Part shown: in pieces, positions 27,269 to 36,075 of the stretch
Numbering within the stretch: the first letter of the stretch is position 1
Layout of the letters: each line of letters begins with the position of its first letter
Source: Croceibacterium mercuriale
Lineage (GTDB): Bacteria > Pseudomonadota > Alphaproteobacteria > Sphingomonadales > Sphingomonadaceae
Assembly (NCBI RefSeq): GCF_000802385.1
Contig: NZ_JTDN01000001.1
Span: 999,501 to 1,063,500, forward strand
Length of the DNA: 64,000 bases
Direction: 5' to 3'
The notes under the pieces: generated by a model
Databases searched by the model: none
What the model was told of the DNA's origin: nothing
Seen by the model: only the letters and a program-made list of their open reading frames with translations
Program-made: the position numbers and the translations under genes

Positions 27269-28707
27269 CTCAGGCCCCCGCCGAGCGAGCGATACAGTTC
27301 CACGAGATTGCTGGCGCGTGTCAGGCGGGTGGTCACCAACTGCTGTTCCGCGGCGTAGGCAGTGCGCTGCGCATCCAGCGTGACGAGAAAGGAATCCACG
27401 CCTGCCCGGAAGCGGGCATCGGACAGGCGCGCCGCGCCGGTCGCCGCCGCGGCCCGCGCTGTCTGCGCCTCCACCTGTTCACCGATGCGGCCACGCTGCG
27501 CCAGCGCATCGCTGACCTCGCGGAAGGCGGTCTGGATCGCCCGTTCGTAGGTTGCCACCGCCACCTGTTCCGACGCGCGCGAGAAATCGAGATTGCCCTG
27601 CCGGCGCCCGGCATCGAAGATCGGCAGCGAGACGCCCGGGGACGCGCTGTAGGTGAAGCTGCCGCCGGAGAACAGGTTGGAGAGGGCGGTGCCGATCGTG
27701 CCCACGGCGCCGGTCAGCGAGATCGTCGGGAAGAATGCCGCGCGTGCCGCGCCGATATTGGCATTCTCCGCAATCAGCTGGTGCTCGGCCTGCAAGACGT
27801 CCGGCCGGCGCAGCAGGATGTCGGAGGAGATGTTGGCGGGCAGGGCATCCAGCGTGACGTCCCCGGCCGCTAATGCGGCCGGCAGCTGCTCGGCCGGCAC
27901 GGTGGTGCCGACCAGCAGGTTCAGCGCATTCTGGTCCTGTGCCACGAGCGTTTCCAGCGTCGCGATATCGTTGCGGGCCGACTGGAAGTTCGTCTCGGCC
28001 TGCTGCACCTCGAGTTCGGAGCCTACGCCGATGCGGAACTGGGCGCTGGTCAGGTCCCGCGTCTGACGGAACGTGTCCAAGGTCTCGCGCGCGATGCGCA
28101 GCTGCTCCTGATCTGCGGCCATGGTCAGCCAGGCGGTGGCAATCTCCGCGATCAGGCTGATGCGGGTGGAGCGTCGCGCTTCCTCGCTGGCGAAGACCTG
28201 TTCCTGCGCCGCCCGGCTGAGGTTGCGGATGCGGCCGAACAGGTCGAGCTCGAAGGCGGAGATGCCGGCATTGACCGAGTAGAACTCCAGATCGGATGAG
28301 CCGCCTGTGCCGGCACCCGGACCTGCACCGGCCCCGGCACCAGCCCCCGGAGCACCGAACACGTTATTGGTGTAGGTGCCGGTGCCGCTCACCGTCGCAG
28401 TCGGCAGCAGGTCGGATCGCTGCACGCGCAACTGGGCCCGGGCCTGCAGCACGTTGCCCGCGGCGATGCGCAGGTCACGATTGTTGGCTAGGCCGGTCTC
28501 GATCACCTGGCGCAGCCGGGCGTCGAGAAAGAAGTCCCACCACCCGACCTGGGTGATGTCCGGCGCGTCACTCGCCGCGGCGGGATAGATGCCCCCCTGC
28601 GGCAACGTCACCGGGACGGCCCCGCCGGGGCGGTCATAATCAGGCGCGAGATTGCACCCGGCCAGCATCGTCGCACCGGCAAGAAGGGCGAGGAAAGGCT
28701 TCGTCAT
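27265..28707 (-). CDS. RND efflux outer-membrane lipoprotein (NodT/OprM family)
   Basis: TolC-like outer-membrane channel of a tripartite pump. The 480 aa begin with a lipoprotein signal (MTKPFLALLAGATMLAGCNL, lipobox LAGC). The mature protein has the two repeated coiled-coil/beta halves of the family, with WWDFFLDARL near the start, NNRDLRIAAGN, and ITRARL/LTRASNLVELYRSLGGG at the end. ATG 28707 is 4 bp after the pump gene; GTG 28710 is possible. The stop overlaps the CTG start of the TetR gene. Confidence 0.93.
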   Translation of the reverse strand: MTKPFLALLAGATMLAGCNLAPDYDRPGGAVPVTLPQGGIYPAAASDAPDITQVGWWDFFLDARLRQVIETGLANNRDLRIAAGNVLQARAQLRVQRSDLLPTATVSGTGTYTNNVFGAPGAGAGAGAGPGAGTGGSSDLEFYSVNAGISAFELDLFGRIRNLSRAAQEQVFASEEARRSTRISLIAEIATAWLTMAADQEQLRIARETLDTFRQTRDLTSAQFRIGVGSELEVQQAETNFQSARNDIATLETLVAQDQNALNLLVGTTVPAEQLPAALAAGDVTLDALPANISSDILLRRPDVLQAEHQLIAENANIGAARAAFFPTISLTGAVGTIGTALSNLFSGGSFTYSASPGVSLPIFDAGRRQGNLDFSRASEQVAVATYERAIQTAFREVSDALAQRGRIGEQVEAQTARAAAATGAARLSDARFRAGVDSFLVTLDAQRTAYAAEQQLVTTRLTRASNLVELYRSLGGGLS

Positions 28708-28711
28708 CACG

Positions 28712-31700
28712 TCATGCTCCCTGCGGCGCGATGCCGCCGTCGGAAGATCTGTTGCCGCCGTCCGGCTCGACATCGTTGTTCAAGGAGCGCTGATCGGTCT
28801 GCCCGTGCTTGAACAACCGGGCGATCACCACGAAGAACATCGGCACGAAGAAGATCGCCAGCACGGTCGCGGACAGCATGCCGCCCACCACCGCGCCGCC
28901 GATGGCGTTCTGGCCGCCGGCACCAGCGCCGGTGGAAATCGCAAGCGGCAACACGCCGAACACGAATGCCAGGCTGGTCATCAGGATCGGGCGGAGACGC
29001 AGTCGGGCCGCCTCGATCGCGGCGTCGAAGGCGTTCATGCCGTCGCGCACCCGCTCCTCCGCGAATTCGACGATCAGGATCGCGTTCTTCGCCGAGACAC
29101 CGATGGTCGTGATCAGGCCCACCTGCAGGTAAATGTCGTTATTCAGCCCGGTCAGCCATGCGGCCAGTACCGCGCCGATCACGCCCAGCGGCACCACCAG
29201 CATAACGCCGATCGGCACCGACCAGCTTTCGTACAAGGCGGCAAGGCACAGGAACACAATCAGCAGGGAGAGGGCATACAGAGCCGGGGCCTGCCCGCCG
29301 GACAGCCGTTCCTCGTAGGACAGGCCGGTCCATTCCAGGGCGGTGCCGGGCGGCAGCTTGGCCTGCATCTCCTCCATCGCCTCCATGGCGGCGCCGGAGC
29401 TGAGGCCAGCGCCGGGCGCGCCCTGCAGCTGCATGGCCGCCTGACCCTGATAACGGCTGAGGACCACCGGCGCCTGCTGCCACGACAGGTCGGAGAAGGC
29501 CGTGAAGGGAGCCATTTCCCCGCTGCTGCCGCGGACATAGAAGTCGCCGATCGCATCTGGCGAGGAACGGTACTGCTGGTCTGCCTGGATGTAGACCCGC
29601 TTGGTCCGGCCGCGATCCAGGAAGTCGTTGACGTAGGCACCGCCCCAGGCGGTGGAGATCGTCTGGTTGATGGCACTGATGTCGAGGCCGAGCGCACCAG
29701 CCTTGTCCTGGTCGATGTTGACCGACAGCTGCGGCGCATCGTCCAGGCTAAGCGGGCGGACCTGTGCCACGCGGCTGTCGCCGGCTGCCATGCCCAGCAG
29801 CTGGTTGCGCGCGGCCAGCAGACCATCGTGGCCGACGCCGCCGGTATCCACCAGCCACATGTCGAAACCGGTGGCATTGCCCAGCTCCTGCACGGCGGGT
29901 GGCACCAGCGCGAAGATGCTGGCATCGCGATATTGCGCAAAGGTGCCCATGGACCGTGCGGCGATCGCCCCCGCGCCGTTCTCGGCACCCGGCCGCTCCT
30001 CCCAGTCCTTCAGGCGGATGAAGGCAAGGCCCGCATTCTGGCCCTGGCCGGCGAAGGAGAAGCCGCTGACGGTGAACACGCTGGCGACGTTGGCGCCTTC
30101 CGTCTTCAGGAAGTGGTCGCGCACGACATCCAGCGCGCGCTGGGTGCGGGGCAGGGTGGCGCCCGGGGGGGCCTGGACCAGAGCAATCATCGAACCCTGA
30201 TCCTCTTCCGGCAGGAAGCCGCCCGGCAGGCGGATGAACAGCAGCGCCATGACACCTACGATCGCCAGGTAGATCACGCCCGAACGCTTCCAGTTGCGCG
30301 CAGTGCGCACGACAGTGCGTTCGTACTTCTGCGTGCCGCGGTCGAAGGTGCGGTTGAACCAGCGGAAGAAGCGGGCCAGCGGACCCTTGCCTTCCGCCTG
30401 ATCGGCCTTGTGCGGCTTCAGGATGGTGGCGCACAGGGCCGGTGTCAGGATCAGGGCGACCAGCACCGACAGCACCATGGAGGCAACGATGGTGACGGAG
30501 AACTGACGATAGATCACGCCGGTCGATCCGCCGAAGAACGCCATCGGCAGGAACACCGCCGACAGCACCATGCCGATGCCGATCAGCGCGCCGCTGATCT
30601 CGTCCATCGACTTGCGGGACGCTTCCTTGGGGGACAGGTGCTCCGTCTGGATCAGGCGTTCGACATTCTCCACCACCACGATCGCGTCATCGACCAGCAG
30701 GCCGATCGCCAGCACCATGCCGAACAGGGTGAGCGTGTTGATGGAATAGCCCAACATCGACATGACGCCGAAGGTGCCAAGCAGCACCACCGGTACCGCG
30801 ATGGTCGGGATGATGGTCGCGCGCCAATTCTGCAGGAACAGGAACATGACCAGGAAGACCAGGATCACCGCCTCGATCAGCGTGTGGATGACCTGTTCGA
30901 CCGAGAGGCGCACGAACGGGGTGGAATCGTAGGGGTAGACAACCGTCACGTCGGACGGGAAGCCTTCCGCGATCCGCTCGATCTCCGCCTTCACCGCATC
31001 CACGGTGTCGAGTGCGTTGGCGCCGGTAGCCAGGCGGACGCCGAAGCCGGATGCGGGCTTGCCGTTATACTGCGTGTCGAAGCCGTAGATTTCCGCACCC
31101 TTGGCCACGCGCGCCACGTCCCGCAGGCGCACGACGGCGCCACCTTCCGTGCTGCGCAAGCGGATGTTTCCGAATTCCTCGGGCGTCTGCAGGCGCGTCT
31201 GGACCGAAACGGTGGCGTTCAGCTCCTGCTCCGCCGGGGCGGGTAGCTGGCCGATCTGACCGGCGGACACCTGCGCGTTCTGCGCCTGCACGGCCGCCGT
31301 CACATCGGCAATGGCCAGGTTGTAGCTGCGCAGCTTCAGCGGATCGACCCAGATGCGCATGGCATACTGGGTGCCGAACACCTGCAACTCGCCGACGCCG
31401 GTGACGCGGCTGACCGGATCCTGCACCTGTGCCACGATGTAGTCGGACAGGTCGTTGGCGGTGTGGCTGCCATCTTCTGAGTAGATCGCAGCGACCAGCA
31501 GGAAGCTGGCGGCGGACTTGGCGACGGTGACGCCCTGGCGCTGAACCTCCTGCGGCAGCAGCGATGTGGCCGCCTGCAGCTTGTTCTGCACCTGCACCTG
31601 CGCGATGTCGGGGTCGGTGCCCTGTTCGAAGGTCAGCGTGATGGTAACCCGCCCGGCCGAAGAGGACGAGGCGGAGAAGTAGCGCAGATTGTCGATGCCT

Positions 31701-31909
31701 TTCAGCTGCTGCTCGATGATCTGCGTCGTCGTCCGCTCCAGCGTCGTGGCATCGGCGCCCGGATAGGCGGCGCTGATGGTGACGGTGGGCGGCGCGATGG
31801 TCGGGAACTGCGAGATCGGCAGGCCGCGGATCGCGATCACGCCGAACAGCATCAGGACGATGGCGATGACCCATGCAAAGATGGGCCGGTCGATGAAATA
31901 GCGTGACAT
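28712..31909 (-). CDS. RND efflux pump inner-membrane permease (HAE-1, AcrB/MexB type)
   Basis: A 1,065-aa proton-driven multidrug pump subunit. Twelve transmembrane helices are expected. The proton-relay aspartates are D407 and D408 in [14 protein letters not shown], numbered exactly as in AcrB, and the relay lysine is in [11 protein letters not shown]. The N-terminus [17 protein letters not shown] is typical. The AcrB-type drug substrates are not predictable from sequence. 6 bp downstream of the membrane-fusion gene and 4 bp upstream of the outer-membrane gene: a single operon. Confidence 0.97.
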   Translation of the reverse strand: MSRYFIDRPIFAWVIAIVLMLFGVIAIRGLPISQFPTIAPPTVTISAAYPGADATTLERTTTQIIEQQLKGIDNLRYFSASSSSAGRVTITLTFEQGTDPDIAQVQVQNKLQAATSLLPQEVQRQGVTVAKSAASFLLVAAIYSEDGSHTANDLSDYIVAQVQDPVSRVTGVGELQVFGTQYAMRIWVDPLKLRSYNLAIADVTAAVQAQNAQVSAGQIGQLPAPAEQELNATVSVQTRLQTPEEFGNIRLRSTEGGAVVRLRDVARVAKGAEIYGFDTQYNGKPASGFGVRLATGANALDTVDAVKAEIERIAEGFPSDVTVVYPYDSTPFVRLSVEQVIHTLIEAVILVFLVMFLFLQNWRATIIPTIAVPVVLLGTFGVMSMLGYSINTLTLFGMVLAIGLLVDDAIVVVENVERLIQTEHLSPKEASRKSMDEISGALIGIGMVLSAVFLPMAFFGGSTGVIYRQFSVTIVASMVLSVLVALILTPALCATILKPHKADQAEGKGPLARFFRWFNRTFDRGTQKYERTVVRTARNWKRSGVIYLAIVGVMALLFIRLPGGFLPEEDQGSMIALVQAPPGATLPRTQRALDVVRDHFLKTEGANVASVFTVSGFSFAGQGQNAGLAFIRLKDWEERPGAENGAGAIAARSMGTFAQYRDASIFALVPPAVQELGNATGFDMWLVDTGGVGHDGLLAARNQLLGMAAGDSRVAQVRPLSLDDAPQLSVNIDQDKAGALGLDISAINQTISTAWGGAYVNDFLDRGRTKRVYIQADQQYRSSPDAIGDFYVRGSSGEMAPFTAFSDLSWQQAPVVLSRYQGQAAMQLQGAPGAGLSSGAAMEAMEEMQAKLPPGTALEWTGLSYEERLSGGQAPALYALSLLIVFLCLAALYESWSVPIGVMLVVPLGVIGAVLAAWLTGLNNDIYLQVGLITTIGVSAKNAILIVEFAEERVRDGMNAFDAAIEAARLRLRPILMTSLAFVFGVLPLAISTGAGAGGQNAIGGAVVGGMLSATVLAIFFVPMFFVVIARLFKHGQTDQRSLNNDVEPDGGNRSSDGGIAPQGA

Positions 31910-31915
31910 GGCGGC

Positions 31916-33100
31916 TTAGTTCGCCTGCGCCGGAGTGGCAGCGGGCTGCGGCCGGGGCGCAGGCTGGCCTGCCTGCTGTGCCGGGGCACGATAGGGCACC
32001 GCCTTCACGGCCGTACCGGGTTGCAGGTTCTGCCCCCCTTCCACGACCACGCGATCGCCCGGCTTAAGCCCGGCGGTGACCAGCCAGTTCTGCCCCACGG
32101 TGCGTGGCGCGGTCAGGGTGCGCAGCTGGATCTTGCCATCAGGCCCCACGACGGTGGTGACCGGGTTGCCGCGTTCGTCACGCGTGACGGCGCGGATCGG
32201 CACCAGCATCGCATTGGCGCGCGTCCCCTCGACCATTTCCGCCCGGACATACATGCCGGGCAGCAACAGGCCCTGCCGATTGGGGAATACGGCCCGGATC
32301 ACCTGGCTGCCGGTCGCCGGATCGACGGTCACGTCCGTGAAGCTGAGCGTGCCGGCGGCGGGATAGGCGCTGTCATTCTCCAGCTTCAGCTGCACGCGCG
32401 CCGCGCCGCCGCCGTTCTCCAGCTCACCCGTTGCCAGCTGCTGACGCAGGTCGAGCACCTCGGCGCTCGATTGCTGGATGTCGACGAAGATCGGGTCCAG
32501 CCGCTGGATGGTGGTGAGCGGCTCCGCCTGCGCGGCGGAGACCAGCGCGCCAGTGGTGTAGGTGGAGCGGCCGATGCGGCCGCTGATGGGCGCGCGGATA
32601 GTGGTGCGCGCAAGGTCGATCTCCGCCGCCTGGACAGCCGCCTGCTGGGCAGCGACATCGGCGCGGGCCTGTTGCGCGGCGGCAGAGGCATCCTCCGCCT
32701 GCTGGCGGGAGATGGCATTGATGTCGACCAGCTCGGCATAGCGGCGGGCGAGCGCCTGACTGTTGGCGATGCCGGCGCGGGCGCGGGCAAGGGCCGCACG
32801 CGCGCTGGCCACCTGCGCCCGATAAGGCGCGGGATCGATGCGGTAAAGCGGCTGGCCCTTGCGGACCATGTCGCCTTCCTGGAACAGCCGTTCCAGGATC
32901 AGGCCGTTGACCTGCGGGCGCACGTCCGACGTCTCGTAGGCGCTGGTCCGCCCCGGCAGTTCGGTGCTGAGCGTGACCGGCTGCGCGTTCACGGTGACAT
33001 AGCCGACCTGCGGCGGCCCGGTGGGCGCCTGCTGCTGCTCGGCACCGCCGCACGCGGCGAGGAACAAGGCCAGTCCGGCCACTGAAGCAATCCTGTTCAT
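31916..33100 (-). CDS. RND efflux periplasmic adaptor (membrane fusion protein, AcrA/MexA type)
   Basis: A 394-aa lipoprotein adaptor with signal MNRIASVAGLALFLAACGGA (lipobox LAAC). It then has the beta-barrel/lipoyl region (GRTSAYETSDVRPQVNGLI), an alpha-helical hairpin (ARAALARARAGIANSQALARRYAEL onward), the second lipoyl half (TTIRAPISGRIGRS) and a Pro/Gln-rich C-terminal tail. First gene of the pump operon. About 220 bp separate it from the divergent TetR gene and contain a palindromic operator-like site. Confidence 0.95.
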   Translation of the reverse strand: MNRIASVAGLALFLAACGGAEQQQAPTGPPQVGYVTVNAQPVTLSTELPGRTSAYETSDVRPQVNGLILERLFQEGDMVRKGQPLYRIDPAPYRAQVASARAALARARAGIANSQALARRYAELVDINAISRQQAEDASAAAQQARADVAAQQAAVQAAEIDLARTTIRAPISGRIGRSTYTTGALVSAAQAEPLTTIQRLDPIFVDIQQSSAEVLDLRQQLATGELENGGGAARVQLKLENDSAYPAAGTLSFTDVTVDPATGSQVIRAVFPNRQGLLLPGMYVRAEMVEGTRANAMLVPIRAVTRDERGNPVTTVVGPDGKIQLRTLTAPRTVGQNWLVTAGLKPGDRVVVEGGQNLQPGTAVKAVPYRAPAQQAGQPAPRPQPAATPAQAN

Positions 33101-33247
33101 TCGCACCTTCGATGGCTCTGCTGTCCCGTGGGCGAGAATGATCCCTTGGCAGACAGCCGGAAACGTCGCCGGCACTCGCGTGCGGCGGCCTGTGACAAGC
33201 GCCCCTCCGGGCATGATCGGCTTGCTTTTGCTGCAGGCTCCAACGTA

Positions 33248-33265
33248 TGAGTGATCGCTCACTCA
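33248..33265. promoter_or_regulatory. Operator-like palindrome between the efflux operon and divergent TetR gene
   Basis: TGAGTGA-TCGC-TCACTCA: perfect 7-bp arms around a 4-bp centre. It sits 58 bp upstream of the divergent tetR GTG and about 150 bp upstream of the adaptor ATG. TetR-family repressors usually bind such short palindromes in the divergent promoter, so this is the probable site for the TetR at 33323. No -10/-35 pair is convincing. Inference from position and symmetry only. Confidence 0.65.
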
Positions 33266-33322
33266 CATCATTGTCGGGCCGTTAGATGTGACGCGCCGGC
33301 TTGGCAAGCCTAAAGGAGCAGG

Positions 33323-33964
33323 GTGATAGGTTCAGATCAAACAGCCGGGCAGGGCCGCACCGCGCGGGCGGACCAGCGGCGGCGGCATCTTCTCGAAGTA
33401 GCGCGGCGATTGTTCGTCCAGCAGGGGTTCCATCAGACCGGTGTCGCCCAGATCGCCAGCGAGTCGGAGATCAAGGTCGGGCAGATCTACCGCGACTTCG
33501 AGAGCAAGGAGGCCATCATCGCCGCCATCTGCGAAATGGACGTGGCCGCGTGGCTGGAGGAGGATGTGCTGACTGCGGCGGTGCAGCAGAACGACCTGCC
33601 GGCGATCCGCGCGTGGCTCGCCCGGTTCAGCCAGCCGGAGGATACGGAAGAGTACCGCCTGGTGGCGGAGATCATGGCCGAAGCCGGGCGCAACGAGCGC
33701 ATCGCGGAAAGCTACCGCGCGCTGGACAACCGGATCATGGCAAGCCTCTCCGCCGCGCTGGAGGCGATCGCCCCGCCGGATACCGAACGTGCCGCGATCG
33801 ACGCGCTGGCGCAGCTGATCATGACGTTCGGGGTCGGAATGGCGAGCAGGAAGATCGTGCTGGGCAAGGACGGGTCACAGGAGGCGTGCCGGCTGATGGA
33901 CCGGTTCCTGACGTCCGAGATGGCGACGTTGTTCCGGTGTCACGTACCGTGTGATCAACGATAG
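33323..33964 (+). CDS. TetR/AcrR-family regulator, divergent from the efflux operon
   Basis: A 213-aa TetR regulator. The N-terminal HTH is LLEVARRLFVQQGFHQTGV through IKVGQIYRDFESKEAII (about residues 23-66). The C-terminal ligand domain is all-helical and not recognised further. The GTG start at 33323 has an excellent AAGGAG 5-6 bp upstream. It is the obvious local repressor of the pump and probably autoregulates through the palindrome at 33248-33265. The pump operon therefore has two TetR genes, one at each end. Confidence 0.93.
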   Translation: MIGSDQTAGQGRTARADQRRRHLLEVARRLFVQQGFHQTGVAQIASESEIKVGQIYRDFESKEAIIAAICEMDVAAWLEEDVLTAAVQQNDLPAIRAWLARFSQPEDTEEYRLVAEIMAEAGRNERIAESYRALDNRIMASLSAALEAIAPPDTERAAIDALAQLIMTFGVGMASRKIVLGKDGSQEACRLMDRFLTSEMATLFRCHVPCDQR

Positions 33965-33982
33965 CGTTGATCATACGGCGGC

Positions 33983-35869
33983 TTACGCAGTCCCGCCGCC
34001 CGCCGGCCTGGCTTGGCCGAGCTGTTCCAGCAATCGTGTCGCGACCTGCAGGTCCACGGCTTCCGAGAACAGGAAACCTTGTCCCAGCGTACAGCCATAC
34101 GACCGCAACTGTTCGACCTGGTCCTCCCGCTCTATGCCCTCTGCGACCACGCGCATGCCCAGCTTGCGGGAAATGGTCAGGATCGCTTCGACGATGGCTT
34201 CGCTGGGCGCGCCGCGCGAAAGCTGGGCGATGAACGACTTGTCGATCTTCAGGACGTCGACCGGAACGGTCAGCAGGTGGGTCAGCGAGGCATAGCCGGT
34301 GCCGAAATCATCGAGCGCGATGCGCAGCCCCGCCGCGCGAAGTGCTGCAAGCGCCAGGCGGACATCGCTCTCCCGCTCGCCCATATACACCGACTCGGTC
34401 ACTTCCAGGATCACGTGCGTGAGCGGCACACCATGCCGTGCAAAGGCGGCCGAAACCTGCCGGTCCAGCTTGCCGCCGTAGAAGTCTGCGGACGAGACAT
34501 TGATGCCGACATGCTGGAACGGAATGCCGCGATCAAGCCAGTAGCGGACATCGGCGGCGACCTGACCAAGCATCCGGGTCGTGATCTCAGAGGCGATCCG
34601 GGCATCCGACAGCGCATCGAAGAATTCGCCGGCCGCCAGCACCCGATCACCGGATCTCAGGCGGCACAGGGCCTCCATGCCGATGATCTCGCGCGTGTCG
34701 AGATTGACGACAGGCTGGTAATGGACCTCCATGCGATCCTCGCGCAACGCCTCGTCGACGTTTCGGATCGACACCAGTCGCCGCGCCATGGTCGTGCCGA
34801 TCTCGGGCGAGTAGCGGACGAAGCTGCCGCGATCGGTCTCCTTCCCGTGATACAGGGCGAAGTCGGCATTCTGGCGGACGGCATCGGCATTGTTTTCGGC
34901 GCCGGTCAGCGTCGCCCCGCCGATCGTGACGCGTGGGGTGATCAGGTGTCCGCCGACATCCACCTCGGACCGGAGAGCCGCCAGGATCCGGCCAGCGGCC
35001 CTTTCCAGGTTCTGCACCGCGTCAGGGTGCCGCAGCAGCACGGCGAATTCGTCCCCGCCGAGCCGATAGATCTGGTCCGTCGGGAGAGCCGCCGCCATCC
35101 GCGCGGCCACGGTCTGCAGCATCCGGTCACCGGCCTGGTGGCCGAACGTGTCGTTGACGATCTTCAGATTGTCCATGTCGGCCACCAGCAGGGCCCAGGC
35201 ACCGGCATCTTCGCAGGATAGCTGCGCCAAGGCCGAGTCGAATGCGGCCCGGTTCTGAAGTTTCGTCAGGTCATCGGTCGTGGCCTTGCGTTCGCGCTCC
35301 ACCACCCGCTGGTCCCGTTCGATGGCGATGGCGCAGAGATGTACGCAGGTATGGACAATGGCCCGCTCCAGCTGCCCCGGGTGGCGGTTCTCCCGGTAGT
35401 AGAAGGCGAACGTGCCCACCACCCGACCGGTGGAGTCGAAGATCGGGCTGGACCAGCAGGCCATCAGGCCCAGGGGCAGGGCAAAACGCTTGAACTCGGC
35501 CCAGCGCGGATCGGTGCCGATGTTGGTGACGGAGACCGGTTCGCCAAGATAGGCAGCCGCTCCGCAGGAGCCCACCAAAGGTCCGATCGCGAGGCCGTTT
35601 AGGCGGGCTGAATAATGATCTGGCAGGCTGGGCGCCGATAGCGGGCGAAGGGTGCCGTTCTCGTCCACCACCAGGACAGAACAGATCACGTCGGGGATCC
35701 GGTGCTCGACCTCCCGGCACAAGCGGTCGGTGGTCATGCTGAGCGGATCGCCCTTGGCAACCATCTCGAGAATGATGTTCTGAAGATGCAGCAGGTCTGC
35801 CATCTGGTCAGCTGCGTTCGTCGCGCAGACAGGCTTGACCGGTCGTTGCGAGACAATCCTGCCGACCAT
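33983..35869 (-). CDS. GAF-GGDEF-EAL c-di-GMP enzyme
   Basis: A 628-aa cytoplasmic protein: an N-terminal GAF domain (about 28-180, with GLAIGPLVGSCGAAAYLGEP and then VGTFAFYYREN), a GGDEF domain (G271-F275) and an EAL domain (E399-A400-L401, with NVSSADF, EVTES, DDFGTGY, KIDKSF, AEGIE and GQGFLF). All catalytic residues look intact, so it could make or break c-di-GMP under GAF-ligand control. Start ATG 35869 is preceded by GGAGGT at good spacing. No transmembrane helices. Ends 18 bp from the tetR stop (convergent). Confidence 0.93.
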   Translation of the reverse strand: MVGRIVSQRPVKPVCATNAADQMADLLHLQNIILEMVAKGDPLSMTTDRLCREVEHRIPDVICSVLVVDENGTLRPLSAPSLPDHYSARLNGLAIGPLVGSCGAAAYLGEPVSVTNIGTDPRWAEFKRFALPLGLMACWSSPIFDSTGRVVGTFAFYYRENRHPGQLERAIVHTCVHLCAIAIERDQRVVERERKATTDDLTKLQNRAAFDSALAQLSCEDAGAWALLVADMDNLKIVNDTFGHQAGDRMLQTVAARMAAALPTDQIYRLGGDEFAVLLRHPDAVQNLERAAGRILAALRSEVDVGGHLITPRVTIGGATLTGAENNADAVRQNADFALYHGKETDRGSFVRYSPEIGTTMARRLVSIRNVDEALREDRMEVHYQPVVNLDTREIIGMEALCRLRSGDRVLAAGEFFDALSDARIASEITTRMLGQVAADVRYWLDRGIPFQHVGINVSSADFYGGKLDRQVSAAFARHGVPLTHVILEVTESVYMGERESDVRLALAALRAAGLRIALDDFGTGYASLTHLLTVPVDVLKIDKSFIAQLSRGAPSEAIVEAILTISRKLGMRVVAEGIEREDQVEQLRSYGCTLGQGFLFSEAVDLQVATRLLEQLGQARPAGGGTA

Positions 35870-36075
35870 CGGAACGACCTCCGGCTGTTAGGCGGGGTTG
35901 CCGCGCATGCCTCCGGTCAAGGTATGACGGCCGGATCGCCGTCCGACCATCGGAGACAGACTTCAAAGGGAAGCAGAACGATGCGTCCCTTTCAACAGAT
36001 CATCGCTGCACCGTTCGCTTGCGGACACATATGCCGGACCTTTCCGGAAAGGCCTGATCGCGCCTGAAATGCCGC

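Noticed and set aside
28652-31246. An 864-codon open frame opposite the RND pump gene
   Set aside because: Shadow of the pump gene; the pump reading has all RND motifs and the shadow is Gln/His/Arg/Asp-rich without domains.
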